Source: Modicisalibacter tunisiensis (GTDB lineage: Bacteria; Pseudomonadota; Gammaproteobacteria; Pseudomonadales; Halomonadaceae). Taken from it: a stretch of 64,000 bases of DNA. Where the stretch lies: contig NZ_JAGXFD010000001.1 of NCBI RefSeq assembly GCF_020148005.1, forward strand, positions 2,915,312 to 2,979,311, given 5' to 3'. Position 1 is the first letter of the stretch. Each line of letters starts with the position of its first letter. Below are positions 17,839 to 28,660 of this stretch, in pieces. Made by a program: the position numbers and the translations under genes. The notes below the pieces were generated by a model, which ran no database searches, was not told where the DNA came from, and saw only the letters and a list, made by a program, of their open reading frames with translations.

Positions 17839-18704
17839 GCGGTGGCGGCCTCGGCCAGCACCCTGCAGACCTGCGCCATGCCCTCGAGCAGGCGCGGCCC
17901 GGGGCGGCTGATTTCGTCGGGGTCGAGGGTATAGAGATGGCCGTCGCGCACCGCCGGCAGCGTCGTCCAGCGCTGCCAGGCGGCCTGCCAGGCATCGTCG
18001 TCGCCGGCCGCGAGAATCACCGTCGGCCGCGCGGCCAGCAGGGCCTCGCGGCTGACCTGCGGCACCAGTACCGGCGAATCGGCGAACAGCGGCTGCCCGC
18101 CGCAGGCGCGGATCACCTGGGTGATGATCTGCCCGTCCCCGAGCGTGGTCAGGGGCGCGGACGCCACTTGGTAGAAGACCCGCGGCGGCCGGGCGAAGTG
18201 CTGGCGCAACTCGGCCAGGCGCGCCGCGAAACGCTCGGCCCGCGCCTCGCCCCGGTCCGCGCGCCCGGTCAGCCGACCCAGCTCGCGCAGCTCCTCGGGA
18301 ATATCCGTCAGATGGCGCGGCTCGCTGGCGTAGACGGGAATGCCCAGCGCCCGCAGGCGAGTCGTCACGGCATGCGGCGTGCCGCTCAGCCAGCTCACCA
18401 CCAAGTCGGGCCGCCGGCTCAGGATCGCCTCCAGGGAAATTCCCTGATAGCTGCCGACCCGCGGCAGGGTCCGCGCCGCGGGCGGGTAATCGCTGCCCGC
18501 GATCACGCCGCTCAGGGCGTCGCCGGCCCCGACCGCATAGAGCAGCTCCACCGCATGCGGGGCCAGGGCGACGATGCGTGTCGCCGGGGCATCGAGCGTC
18601 ACCGGCTCGTCACGGGCATCCTCCACGGTGATGCTGGCCTCGGCCGCGCCGACCCGGCACAGCACGAGCAGCACCAGCAGACAAAAGGTCCGTGCCAGTC
18701 GCAT
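17832..18704 (-). CDS. btuF: Periplasmic vitamin B12-binding protein
   Basis: Captures cobalamin in the periplasm for the BtuCD ABC transporter. The 290-aa product has a Sec signal peptide MRLARTFCLLVLLVLCRVGAA (cleavage about residue 23). Class III binding-protein features follow: RIVALAPHAVELLYAVGAGD, YPPAARTLPRVGSYQGIS, RPDLVVSWLSG, and a C-terminal lobe with GDGQIITQVIRACGGQPLF. The start ATG follows AAGGAT. btuC and btuD are not in the window. The gene is divergent from the SIMPL-domain gene; the intervening 47 bp must hold both promoters. Confidence 0.9.
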   Translation of the reverse strand: MRLARTFCLLVLLVLCRVGAAEASITVEDARDEPVTLDAPATRIVALAPHAVELLYAVGAGDALSGVIAGSDYPPAARTLPRVGSYQGISLEAILSRRPDLVVSWLSGTPHAVTTRLRALGIPVYASEPRHLTDIPEELRELGRLTGRADRGEARAERFAARLAELRQHFARPPRVFYQVASAPLTTLGDGQIITQVIRACGGQPLFADSPVLVPQVSREALLAARPTVILAAGDDDAWQAAWQRWTTLPAVRDGHLYTLDPDEISRPGPRLLEGMAQVCRVLAEAATAQ

Positions 18705-18751
18705 GATGGCGTATCCTTGTTGGCACCCGACACTCATTCGAAGGAGGTTCC

Positions 18752-19525
18752 ATGCCCCCACTTTCCTGGCTGCGCATCACGGCGGCCGTCGCCCTGATCG
18801 GCACTCCCCTCGCCGCTCACGCCCAGGCGCCGACCCACGACGACGGCCTGAGCGTCGAGGCCCGCGCCACGCTCCACGTGGCACCGGACACGGCGACGCT
18901 CAATGCCCGCCTGTGGGAGCGCACACCGGCCGTGTCCCGCAGCGCCGCGCAGTCAACCGATCCCGAGGCACTCGCCGAGGCTCGGCAACGCCTGGAGGCA
19001 CGCATCGCCGAGGTAATCCGCACACTGGAGGTCAAGGGCGTTTCCAGCCGGGCCATTCAGGCCGGCTCGCTGAGCGTGCACCCCGACTATTTGCCGGCAG
19101 CGAGCCGGGACGGCGACGCCGAACCCCGGGTCCGCACCCAGCTCGAACGGCCGATCACGATCCACCTGGACACGCTGTCGCGGCTGCCCATCGTGCTGGA
19201 CATCCTCACCGGGGCCGGCGTCGACGCCCTCGACGGCGTCACCTACGACCTCGCCGATCGTGACGCCGCCGCCGACCAGGCCCTGGAACGTGCCATCGAC
19301 AAGGCCCGACACAAGGCGCAGCTGATGGCGCAGCGCCTGGGCATCTCGCTGGGGCCGGTGGTGCGCGTCGCGGAAACCACCGCCCCCGACGTGCAGCCCC
19401 GCACCCTGGCGATGCGGGCCGAGGCGGCCCAAGCCAAGGGCGGCAGCGAATACCGCGCAGGCGAGATCGAGATCGACGCCGGGGTAGCGGTCACCTGGGC
19501 GATCGCCGGTCCCGACGGCGAGTGA
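18752..19525 (+). CDS. SIMPL (DUF541) domain periplasmic protein
   Basis: 257-aa exported protein: signal peptide 1-24 ending AHA, then a single SIMPL domain. Seen are LSVEARATLHVAPDTATLNARL (about 32-53) and the C-terminal ERAIDKARHKAQLMAQRLG with VRVAET. The family (E. coli YggE and relatives) is periplasmic with unclear biochemical role, linked to oxidative stress in E. coli. Good Shine-Dalgarno GAAGGAGG precedes the ATG. It converges on serS with a 21-bp gap. Confidence 0.83.
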   Translation: MPPLSWLRITAAVALIGTPLAAHAQAPTHDDGLSVEARATLHVAPDTATLNARLWERTPAVSRSAAQSTDPEALAEARQRLEARIAEVIRTLEVKGVSSRAIQAGSLSVHPDYLPAASRDGDAEPRVRTQLERPITIHLDTLSRLPIVLDILTGAGVDALDGVTYDLADRDAAADQALERAIDKARHKAQLMAQRLGISLGPVVRVAETTAPDVQPRTLAMRAEAAQAKGGSEYRAGEIEIDAGVAVTWAIAGPDGE

Positions 19526-19546
19526 CCCCATCGCCCGACGGCGGGC

Positions 19547-20854
<1,308 letters not shown>

Positions 20855-20966
20855 TCATGATAGAGGGCGAACCCGCCACGGCGGGTCCGGCAAGGGCTGT
20901 CATTGTAAGGAAAAGCGCTCCCCGCCGCGACCGCGGGGCAACTGCTGCTTGCCAGCCAGACACAGA

Positions 20967-21069
20967 GGCACCGGGGACAGGTCGTAGAGGGGGTTTTTGG
21001 CCATGGATGGCCAAAGCAGCGCCCAAGGAGGGGTACATAGCGCCCCTCGAAGACCTGTCGACGGGTCAG
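20967..21069. repeat. Intergenic palindromic repeat, family I, copy 1
   Basis: 103-bp element between divergent serS and ydiJ. Outer arms CCGGGGACAGGTC / GACCTGTCGACGG pair with two mismatches; a second stem is GAGGGG / CCCCTC; the inner hairpin is TTTGGCCA-TGGA-TGGCCAAA (20996-21015). It aligns along its length with copy 2 at 24692-24795, where inner and outer stem bases differ but remain complementary. Confidence 0.85.
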
Positions 21070-21176
21070 CTCAGAAAGATGCGGAGGTTATCCTTGTCGA
21101 GCTTGGCTGCGACCGGCACGCGGATGCGCAGCAAGGCGATCTCGGGTAAGGTAGGACGCTCTCCCGATTCCTTCGC

Positions 21177-24100
21177 ATGCCCGACCCGACGACCAAAATG
21201 ATCGCACGACTGGACCCTGCTTCCCGGACCGGTGCGCGTTACGTGGCCTTCCTCGACGCCCTGCGCGAGGCCGGCTTCACCGGCGACATCGCGCCGGACT
21301 ACGCCGACCGCACCGTGCTCGCCACCGACAACTCGATCTACCAGCGCCTGCCCCAGGCGGTGCTCTACCCGCGCGACGCCGAGGATCTCGAACGCATCGC
21401 CCGGCTCGCCGCGCGCGAGGAGTTCCACGAGATCGTCCTCGCCCCGCGCGGCGGCGGCACCGGCACCAACGGCCAGTCGCTCACCGACGGGCTGGTCATC
21501 GACGTCTCGAAGCACATGAACCGCATCCTCGAGATCGACGTCGAGAACCGCCGCGTCCGCGTGCAGGCCGGGGTGGTCAAGGATCAGCTCAACGCCGCCC
21601 TGAAGCCCCACGGGCTGTTCTTCGCGCCGGAGCTGTCCACCTCCAACCGGGCGACGATCGGCGGCATGATCTCCACCGATGCCAGCGGCCAGGGCAGCTG
21701 CGAGTACGGCAAGACCCGCGACCACGTGCTGGCCCTGAACGTGGTGCTGCGTGGCGGCGAGCGCCTGGAGAGCCGCCCGGTGGACAACGCGGGGCTCGCG
21801 GCGCTGTGCGAACGCGAGGGCATCGTCGGCGACGTGCACCGGACCGCCCGCGATATCATCGACACCCAACGCGAGGCGATCGACGCCACCTTTCCGCCGC
21901 TCAACCGCTGCCTGACCGGCTACGACCTGGCGCACCTGCGCACCAAGGACGGTCACTTCGACCTCAACAGCGTGCTGTGCGGTTCGGAGGGCTCCCTGGC
22001 CTTTCTCGCCGAGGCGACCCTCAACGTACTGCCGATTCCGGCCCACTCGACGCTGGTCAACGTCCGCTACGCCGGCTTCATGGACGCCCTGCGCGACGCC
22101 AAGGCACTGATGGCCGCCTCGGCGGCCCCCACCTCGATCGAGACCGTCGACGACCGGGTGCTGCTGCTGGCCATGCAGGACTTCGTCTGGGACAGCGTCG
22201 CCGAGTTCTTTCCCACCGGCGAGGCCGGCGCGCCGGCGGTACGCGGCATCAATCTGATCGAGTTCAACGACGACGATCCCGCGCGTCTGGCCTCCCGGGT
22301 CGCCGACTTCTGCGCGCACCTCGAGGCCGACGCCAGCGTCGAGCGCCTGGGCTACACCCTCGCCGAGGGCCGCGAGCAGATCGGGCGCGTCTACGCCATG
22401 CGCAAGCGCTCGGTGGGCCTGCTGGGCAACGTGCAGGGCGAGAAGCGCCCCATCCCGTTCGTCGAGGACACCGCGGTGCCCCCCGAGCACCTGGCCGACT
22501 ACATCGCCGAATTCCGCGACCTGCTCGACGGCCACGGCCTGAGCTACGGCATGTTCGGCCACGTCGACGCCGGGGTGCTCCACGTGCGCCCGGCGATCGA
22601 CATGAAGGATCCCGAGCAGGCCGCGCTGATCCGGCCGATCTCCGACGCCGTGGCGGCACTGACCCACAAGTACCACGGCCTGCTGTGGGGCGAGCACGGC
22701 AAGGGCGTGCGCTCGGAATATGCGCCGAAATTCTTCGGCGACCTCTACCCCAGCCTGCAGCGCCTCAAGGGCGCCTTCGACCCGCACAACCAGCTCAATC
22801 CCGGCAAGATCGCCACGCCGCTTTCCCCCCCGCCCGACGCCGCGGAAGCCGTCACCCCGCCCGACGCCGCGGCTGAAACGGCCTCCGTGACGACGGCGAG
22901 CGGCGACACCGACGAGCAGGCCGTGAAATGGGTCGACCCGGGCCTGCTGCGCATCGACGGCGTGCCGACCCGCGGCGAGCACGACCGCCAGATTGACGAG
23001 CGGGTCTGGCAGGCCCACGGCGAGGCGGTGTACTGCAACGGCAACGGCGCCTGCTACAACTACGACCCCGATGACGCCATGTGCCCGTCGTGGAAGGCCA
23101 CGCGCGATCGCGTCCACTCGCCCAAGGGGCGCGCCAGCCTGATGCGTGAATGGCTGCGCCTGCAGGGCAACGCCGGCATCGACGTGCTGGACGAGTCACG
23201 CCGCACGCGCCGCCAGGGCGCCTGGGGCTTCGTTCGCGGCTTCCCGAAGCGCCTCGCCAACACCCTGGCGGCGCGGCGCGGCGAGCCGGACGTGTCCCAT
23301 CAGGTCTACGACGCCATGGCCGGCTGCCTGGCCTGCAAGTCCTGCGCCGGGCAGTGCCCGGTGAAGGTCAGCGTGCCCACCTTCCGTTCGCAGTTCCTGG
23401 AGATCTACCACGGCCGTTACCTGCGTCCGCTGCGCGACTACCTGATCGGCGGGCTGGAGTTCCTCGTGCCCTACCTGCGCCCGGTGGCGCCGCTCTACAA
23501 CGCCCTGCTCGACACCCGCCTGGTGGATCGCCTGCTGGCCGGCCCGATCGGCATGGTCGACAGCCCGCGGCTGTCGCGGGCGAATCTCGCCAGACAGCTG
23601 CGCGCCTGGGGCATCGCCGAGGCCACGCCGACCACGCTGGGCCGGCTCACCGAGACCCAGAAGGCACGCAGCGTGGTCCTCGTCCAGGACGCCTTCACCA
23701 GCCACTTCGAGGCAAAGCTGGTGATGGACATCGTCGAGCTGCTCGGCCGGCTCGACATCCGCGTGTTCGTCGCGCCCTTCGCGCCCAACGGCAAGCCGCT
23801 GCACGTCCAGGGCTTCCTGGGTGCCTTCGCGCGCACCGCCGAGAAGCAGGCCCGGCGCCTGTCGACGCTCGCCGAGTTCGGCGTGCCGCTGGTGGGCATC
23901 GACCCGGCGATGACGCTCACCTACCGCCAGGAGTACGTCAAGGCGCTGGGCGCCGCGGCCGTCCCCGAGGTCAAGCTGCTTCAGGAGTGGCTGCTCGACC
24001 TGCCCGACGCGGTGTTGCCCGAAACCACCGTCCACGAGGACCCCGGCTTCCGGCTGCTGACCCACTGCACCGAGGCCACCAACGCGCCGGGCAGCCCGCG

Positions 24101-24389
24101 GGCCTGGCAGCGGCTGTTCGCCCGTTTCGGCCTGCAGCTCGAGCCCCTGGCCACCGGCTGCTGCGGGATGTCCGGCACCTACGGCCACGAGGCCCGCAAC
24201 CGCGAGACCTCGGAGACCATCTACGACCTCTCCTGGCGCGGGCGGGTCGAGGATCCGGCCAACGCCGGGCGCCTGCTGGCCACCGGCTACTCCTGCCGCA
24301 GCCAGGCCCGGCGCTTGTCGGATACGGCGCTGCCGCATCCACTGCAGGGCTTGCTGATCACCCTCAAGCGCCAGCATCATCCGGCATGA
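21177..24389 (+). CDS. ydiJ: YdiJ-type FAD and Fe-S oxidoreductase (D-2-hydroxyglutarate dehydrogenase family)
   Basis: 1070-aa fusion: an N-terminal FAD-binding oxidase (about 1-545) and a C-terminal Fe-S/CCG domain. APRGGGTGTNGQSLTDGLVID, APELSTSNRATIGGMISTDA, YGMFGHVDAGVLHVRPA and WGEHGKG belong to the flavin half. YCNGNGACYNYDPDDAMCPS, CLACKSCAGQCPVKVSVP and CCGMSGTYGHEARN belong to the Fe-S half. It matches E. coli YdiJ throughout, a family reported to oxidise D-2-hydroxyglutarate. An Ala/Pro-rich linker of about 35 residues (near 550-585) between the halves is absent from E. coli YdiJ (1018 aa). Start 21177 is the first ATG; 21198 is an alternative. Confidence 0.9.
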   Translation: MPDPTTKMIARLDPASRTGARYVAFLDALREAGFTGDIAPDYADRTVLATDNSIYQRLPQAVLYPRDAEDLERIARLAAREEFHEIVLAPRGGGTGTNGQSLTDGLVIDVSKHMNRILEIDVENRRVRVQAGVVKDQLNAALKPHGLFFAPELSTSNRATIGGMISTDASGQGSCEYGKTRDHVLALNVVLRGGERLESRPVDNAGLAALCEREGIVGDVHRTARDIIDTQREAIDATFPPLNRCLTGYDLAHLRTKDGHFDLNSVLCGSEGSLAFLAEATLNVLPIPAHSTLVNVRYAGFMDALRDAKALMAASAAPTSIETVDDRVLLLAMQDFVWDSVAEFFPTGEAGAPAVRGINLIEFNDDDPARLASRVADFCAHLEADASVERLGYTLAEGREQIGRVYAMRKRSVGLLGNVQGEKRPIPFVEDTAVPPEHLADYIAEFRDLLDGHGLSYGMFGHVDAGVLHVRPAIDMKDPEQAALIRPISDAVAALTHKYHGLLWGEHGKGVRSEYAPKFFGDLYPSLQRLKGAFDPHNQLNPGKIATPLSPPPDAAEAVTPPDAAAETASVTTASGDTDEQAVKWVDPGLLRIDGVPTRGEHDRQIDERVWQAHGEAVYCNGNGACYNYDPDDAMCPSWKATRDRVHSPKGRASLMREWLRLQGNAGIDVLDESRRTRRQGAWGFVRGFPKRLANTLAARRGEPDVSHQVYDAMAGCLACKSCAGQCPVKVSVPTFRSQFLEIYHGRYLRPLRDYLIGGLEFLVPYLRPVAPLYNALLDTRLVDRLLAGPIGMVDSPRLSRANLARQLRAWGIAEATPTTLGRLTETQKARSVVLVQDAFTSHFEAKLVMDIVELLGRLDIRVFVAPFAPNGKPLHVQGFLGAFARTAEKQARRLSTLAEFGVPLVGIDPAMTLTYRQEYVKALGAAAVPEVKLLQEWLLDLPDAVLPETTVHEDPGFRLLTHCTEATNAPGSPRAWQRLFARFGLQLEPLATGCCGMSGTYGHEARNRETSETIYDLSWRGRVEDPANAGRLLATGYSCRSQARRLSDTALPHPLQGLLITLKRQHHPA

Positions 24390-24397
24390 GACACCGG

Positions 24398-24415
24398 CGG
24401 GGCCGCTCGGCCCCG
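24398..24415 (+). terminator. Hairpin after ydiJ
   Basis: CGGGGCCG-CT-CGGCCCCG, an 8-bp perfect stem 9 bp after the ydiJ stop. No real T-run follows, so termination strength is uncertain. Confidence 0.45.
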
Positions 24416-24447
24416 TCGCTTCACGACACGCCGTAGCGGAGGTCGCC

Positions 24448-24648
24448 ATGTCGCGGACCCTGATCCTGATCGGCCTGGGCATCGTCGTCGTCGGACTGCT
24501 CTGGCCCTGGCTGTCGAAACTGCCGCTGGGCCGGCTGCCCGGTGATCTGCTGATCCGGCGCGAGCACATCACCCTCTATATTCCCGTGACCACCATGGTG
24601 CTGATCAGCGCGATCCTGTCGCTGCTGGTCTGGCTCTTTCATCGCTAA
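24448..24648 (+). CDS. DUF2905 family small membrane protein
   Basis: 66-aa protein with two hydrophobic helices: LILIGLGIVVVGLLWPWL (about 5-22) and TMVLISAILSLLVWLF (about 49-64). Between them is KLPLGRLPGDLLIRREHITLYIP, the PGD-centred motif typical of DUF2905. Function is unknown. The ATG follows GGAGGT. It is 58 bp downstream of ydiJ on the same strand, separated by a hairpin. Confidence 0.85.
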   Translation: MSRTLILIGLGIVVVGLLWPWLSKLPLGRLPGDLLIRREHITLYIPVTTMVLISAILSLLVWLFHR

Positions 24649-24691
24649 CCCTGTCGCCAATGCAGGACAAGCGCAGTTGGCTCGGGCCAGG

Positions 24692-24795
24692 GGCGCCGGG
24701 GACAGCTCGAAGAGGGGGTCCTGCGCCATGGATGGCGCAGGTAGCGCCCATGGAGGGATTCACAGCGCCCCCTCGCAGAGCTGTCGACGGATCAG
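24692..24795. repeat. Intergenic palindromic repeat, family I, copy 2
   Basis: 104-bp element after the DUF2905 gene. Outer arms CCGGGGACAGCTC / GAGCTGTCGACGG; second stem GAGGGGG / CCCCCTC; inner hairpin CTGCGCCA-TGGA-TGGCGCAG (24721-24740). Relative to copy 1, the outer stem has swapped G-C for C-G and the inner stem has changed five pairs while staying perfectly complementary, so structure is conserved over sequence. Confidence 0.85.
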
Positions 24796-24914
24796 ACCCT
24801 GGCGACGACACGAACTACGCTAGCCTTGGTTGTCACCGCCGCGCGATTGCGCCCTGCCCGGCGGCCGGTTAGGCTGCGCGCTCGTTCTGCTCGCCACACC
24901 GGGGAACCGTCATC

Positions 24915-26753
24915 ATGCAGCATCCCGCCCTCGTGCTGACCGGCATCGGCCTGCTGGCGCTCGCCTGCCAGTGGCTCGCCTGGCGCCTGCGCCTGCCGGC
25001 CATCCTGCCCCTGCTGATCGGCGGCATCGCCGCGGGCCCGGTCACCGGCCTGCTCGAGCCCGATGCCCTGCTTGGCGAGCTGCTGTTTCCGCTGGTCTCA
25101 CTGGCGGTCGCGGTGATCCTCTTCGAGGGCAGCCTGACGCTGGACTTCAAGGACCTGCGCGGCCACGGCCACACGGTACGCCGACTGGTGATGTGGGGCG
25201 CGCTGGTCACCGCGGTGATCGGCGCACTGGCTGCGCACGGGATTCTCGGCCTTGACTGGCCGATGGCCAGCGTGCTGGGCGCGGTGCTGGTGGTCACGGG
25301 GCCGACCGTGGTCCTGCCCCTGGTGCAGACGCTGCGGGCCCGCGCCCACCTGACGCAGATCCTGCGCTGGGAGGGCATTCTGATCGACCCGGTGGGCGCG
25401 ATCGGCGCCGTGCTGGTCTACGAGTTCGTGGCCCTGGGGCTCGCCCAGGGGGCGATCACCCATACCCTGCTGCTGTTCGGCAAGACGCTGTCCATCGGCT
25501 TCGGCCTGGGCATCATCGGCGGTTACCTGTGGGGGCTGGTGCTGCGCCACCACTGGCTGCCCCAGCGACTGCACAGCTTCGGCACGCTGATGACCATGCT
25601 CGGGCTGTTCACGGTCTCCAACCAGCTCTTCCACGAGTCGGGGCTGCTCACCGTGACGGTGATGGGCGTGTGGCTGGCCAACATGCGCGCCGTGCCCACC
25701 CAGCAGATCATCGAGTTCAAGGAGACGCTCTCGGTGCTGCTGATCTCGGGGCTGTTCATCCTGCTGGCCGCGCGACTGACCACCGATCAGCTGGCCTCGC
25801 TGTCGTGGCCGGCCTGGGGCTACCTGTTCGTGCTGGTGGGGGTCGCCCGCCCGCTGGCGGTCTGGCTGTGCACCCTGGGCAGCGGCCTGCACTGGCGCGA
25901 GAAGGCGCTGCTGGCCTGGCTGTCGCCGCGCGGCATCGTCGCCGCCGCGGTGGCCTCGCTGTTCGCCATCAAGCTCGAGGACGCCGGAGTCGCCGGTGCC
26001 GACCGCCTGGTGCCGACCACCTTCCTGGTGATCATCAGCACGGTAGTGGTGCAGAGCCTGCTGTCGCGGCCGATCGCCCGGCTGCTCGGGGTCAGCGAAC
26101 CGCCGCCCTCGGGCTTTCTGATCCTCGGCGCCAATCCCCTGGCCCGCGCCGTGGCCCGCGCGCTGACCGATGCCGGCTTCGCGGTGCGCCTGGCCGACAC
26201 CAACTGGGACGCCGTGCAGGAGGCCCGCATGGCCGGCCTGCCGGTCTACTACGGCAATCCGCTGTCGGAGCACGCCGCCCAGCACCTGGAGCTGACCGGC
26301 ATCGGCCACCTGCTGCCGCTGTCGCCCTACCGGGAACTCAACAACCTGGCGGCCCTGCACTTCGAGCACCTGCTCGGCCACGGCCGGGTCTTCCGCCTGG
26401 CCGAGCACGATGACGCCGGCGCCCACCGCCACCGCGAACAGGCACTGGCCCATCTGCCGCTGCTGTTCGCCGACGACGCCACCTACGCGCGGCTGTCCAG
26501 CCTGATCGCCGGCGGCGCCGAGCTGCGCAGTGCCCGGCTCAGCGAGTCCTTCACCATCGACGACTATCGCGCGATCCATGACGATCGCCTGCTGCCGCTG
26601 TTCTGCATCGGCCAGGGCGGTCGCCTGCGTGTCGCCAGCGACCGCCAGCCTCTCGCGCCCCGGGCGGGCGAGACGCTGATCAGCCTGATCTTCCCCGACT
26701 CACCGGAATACGCCCCGGAACGGGACGACCGGCGCTCGGCGCAGCGCGCCTGA
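24915..26753 (+). CDS. Cation:proton antiporter (NhaP/CPA1 type) with C-terminal nucleotide-binding domain
   Basis: 612-aa inner-membrane protein. About 12 transmembrane segments fill residues 1-395, with FEGSLTLDFKDLRG (about 74-87), VVTGPTVVLPLV, RWEGILIDPVGAIGAVLVYEF (the two acidic residues of the ion site, about 153-173) and AWLSPRGIVAAAVASLFA, typical of sodium/proton antiporters. Residues about 400-500 carry an RCK/TrkA-N-like fold (GFLILGANPLARAVARAL) that could sense a nucleotide, followed by a TrkA-C-like tail. Likely exports Na+ or K+ for pH and salt homeostasis; substrate not decidable here. Confidence 0.88.
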   Translation: MQHPALVLTGIGLLALACQWLAWRLRLPAILPLLIGGIAAGPVTGLLEPDALLGELLFPLVSLAVAVILFEGSLTLDFKDLRGHGHTVRRLVMWGALVTAVIGALAAHGILGLDWPMASVLGAVLVVTGPTVVLPLVQTLRARAHLTQILRWEGILIDPVGAIGAVLVYEFVALGLAQGAITHTLLLFGKTLSIGFGLGIIGGYLWGLVLRHHWLPQRLHSFGTLMTMLGLFTVSNQLFHESGLLTVTVMGVWLANMRAVPTQQIIEFKETLSVLLISGLFILLAARLTTDQLASLSWPAWGYLFVLVGVARPLAVWLCTLGSGLHWREKALLAWLSPRGIVAAAVASLFAIKLEDAGVAGADRLVPTTFLVIISTVVVQSLLSRPIARLLGVSEPPPSGFLILGANPLARAVARALTDAGFAVRLADTNWDAVQEARMAGLPVYYGNPLSEHAAQHLELTGIGHLLPLSPYRELNNLAALHFEHLLGHGRVFRLAEHDDAGAHRHREQALAHLPLLFADDATYARLSSLIAGGAELRSARLSESFTIDDYRAIHDDRLLPLFCIGQGGRLRVASDRQPLAPRAGETLISLIFPDSPEYAPERDDRRSAQRA

Positions 26754-26760
26754 AACGACT

Positions 26761-26783
26761 CGGCCGCCCACGAGGGGCGGCCG
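26761..26783. terminator. Hairpin between convergent antiporter gene and trpC
   Basis: CGGCCGCCC / GGGCGGCCG form a 9-bp stem with a short loop in the 55-bp convergent gap. There is no clear T-run, so it is a probable rather than certain terminator. Confidence 0.5.
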
Positions 26784-26808
26784 ACAGCAGGCGCCAGGGT
26801 GGCGCGGT

Positions 26809-27612
26809 TCAGAAGAACAGCCGGCGCAAGGCGGCTCCGGGGTCAGCCTCGCGCATGAAGGCCTCGCCCACCAGGAAACCGTTGACCCCGTGCTCGCGCA
26901 TGTGCTCCACGTCGCCGCGGGTGTGGATGCCCGACTCGGTGACCACGGTCACGCCCTCGGGAACCCGCGACAGCAGCTGGAAGGTGGTCTCGAGGCTGGT
27001 CTCGAAGGTGCGCAGGTCGCGGTTGTTGACGCCCACCAGCGCCAGATCCAGGGTCAGCGCCCGCTCCAGTTCCAGGGCGTCGTGCACCTCGACCAGCACG
27101 TCCATGCCCAGCGCCTGCGCCTGCTGGTGCAGATCCTTGAGCTGGACGTCATCGAGCGCCGCCACGATCAGCAGGATGCAGTCGGCGCCGATCGCCCGCG
27201 CCTCGCTGACCTGGTAGCCGTTGATGATGAAGTCCTTGCGGATCACCGGCAACGAGCAGGCCGCACGCGCCGACTGCAGGTACGCCTCGCAGCCCTGGAA
27301 GTAGTCGGCATCGGTCAGCACCGACAGGCAGCTGGCACCGGCCTCGGCATAGGCGCGGGCGATCGCCTCGGGATCGAACGCCTCGCGGATCACGCCCTTG
27401 GAGGGCGAGGCCTTCTTGACCTCGGCGATCACCGCCGGATCGCCGTCGTCGATGGCACGCTGCAGCGCGGCGGTGAAGCCGCGCGGCGCCGACTGGCCCG
27501 CGGCCTGTTCGAGCAGGGTCGCTTCGCTGACCCGGGCGCGCCGTTCGGCGATCTCCTCGTCCTTGCGGGCCAGGATTCGCGCCAGGATGGTCGGCAGGTT
27601 GGACGGACTCAT
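26809..27612 (-). CDS. trpC: Indole-3-glycerol phosphate synthase
   Basis: Closes the indole ring in tryptophan synthesis. The 267-aa monofunctional TIM-barrel enzyme (no fused TrpF) shows [20 protein letters not shown] (about 61-80), [44 protein letters not shown] and [15 protein letters not shown]. Its start overlaps the trpD stop by 4 bp, so translation is coupled. Last gene of the attenuated trpGDC unit. Confidence 0.96.
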   Translation of the reverse strand: MSPSNLPTILARILARKDEEIAERRARVSEATLLEQAAGQSAPRGFTAALQRAIDDGDPAVIAEVKKASPSKGVIREAFDPEAIARAYAEAGASCLSVLTDADYFQGCEAYLQSARAACSLPVIRKDFIINGYQVSEARAIGADCILLIVAALDDVQLKDLHQQAQALGMDVLVEVHDALELERALTLDLALVGVNNRDLRTFETSLETTFQLLSRVPEGVTVVTESGIHTRGDVEHMREHGVNGFLVGEAFMREADPGAALRRLFF

Positions 27613-28646
27613 GACACCTCCCCGCCCTGGTCGGCGAACACGCGTGTGAAGTTGGCCAGTTCCCGCATCTTCTCCAGCGCCAGGCCGCTGCCCATGGCAT
27701 CCTGGGCCATGGCCACCCCCTCGGCGATGCTGTCGGCGATGTCGCCGGCGTAGAGGGCCGCCCCGGCGTTGAGCGCGACGATGTCCGCCGCCTCGCCCTC
27801 GCCGGCGAGCGCCTCGCGGACCAGCCGCAGGCTGTCCTCCGCGGTCACCACCTTGAGCGGCCCCAGCGACTGGCGTTCGATGCCGAAGTCCTCGGGGGCG
27901 ATGGTGTACTCGTGGATCTCGCCGTCACGCAGCTCGGCCACCCGGGTCGGCGCCGCCAGCGAGATCTCGTCGAGCCCGTCCTCGGCATGCACGACCAGCA
28001 CGTGGCGGCTGCCCAGGCGCTTGACCGCCTCGGCCATCAGCGGCACCAGCTCGGGCTGGTAGACGCCCAGCAACTGGTGCAGGGCGCCCGCCGGGTTGGT
28101 CAGCGGCCCCAGGATGTTGAAGACCGTGCGCACCCCCATCTCGCGACGCGGGCCGATGGCATGGCGCATCGCCGGATGGTGCATGGGCGCGAACATGAAG
28201 CCCACGCCCACCTCCTCGATGCAGCGCGCCACCTCGACCGGCCGCAGGTCGAGCTTGATGCCCGCCACGTCGAACAGGTCGGCGCTGCCCGAGGAGGAGG
28301 AGACGCTGCGGTTGCCGTGCTTGGCGACATGACCGCCGGCCGCCGCCACCACGAAGCTCGATGCCGTCGACACGTTGAACAGGTTGGCGCCGTCGCCGCC
28401 GGTGCCGACGATATCCACCACGTCCGGCAGGCCGACCGGCACCGGCAGCATCAGCTCGCGCATGACCTGGGCGGCGGCCGCCAGCTCGTCGACCGTTTCC
28501 CCCTTCATCGACAGGCCGATCAGGAAGCCGCCGACCTGGGCGTCCGTCGCCTCGCCGGTCATGATCAGGTTCATCACCGCGTGGGTCTCGGTGTAGCTCA
28601 GATGGCGCCCGCGCATCACCGCGTCGATGGCTTCTCGCATCTGCAT
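27609..28646 (-). CDS. trpD: Anthranilate phosphoribosyltransferase
   Basis: Joins anthranilate to PRPP. The 345-aa protein contains the PRPP-binding loop [20 protein letters not shown] (about 79-98), [15 protein letters not shown], and [20 protein letters not shown], all diagnostic. Start [13 protein letters not shown] is chosen because GGGGGAAC lies upstream and the longer frame overlaps trpG. The gap to trpG is only 14 bp; trpC overlaps the 3' end. Confidence 0.96.
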   Translation of the reverse strand: MQMREAIDAVMRGRHLSYTETHAVMNLIMTGEATDAQVGGFLIGLSMKGETVDELAAAAQVMRELMLPVPVGLPDVVDIVGTGGDGANLFNVSTASSFVVAAAGGHVAKHGNRSVSSSSGSADLFDVAGIKLDLRPVEVARCIEEVGVGFMFAPMHHPAMRHAIGPRREMGVRTVFNILGPLTNPAGALHQLLGVYQPELVPLMAEAVKRLGSRHVLVVHAEDGLDEISLAAPTRVAELRDGEIHEYTIAPEDFGIERQSLGPLKVVTAEDSLRLVREALAGEGEAADIVALNAGAALYAGDIADSIAEGVAMAQDAMGSGLALEKMRELANFTRVFADQGGEVS

Positions 28647-28660
28647 GTTGTGTTCCCCCT

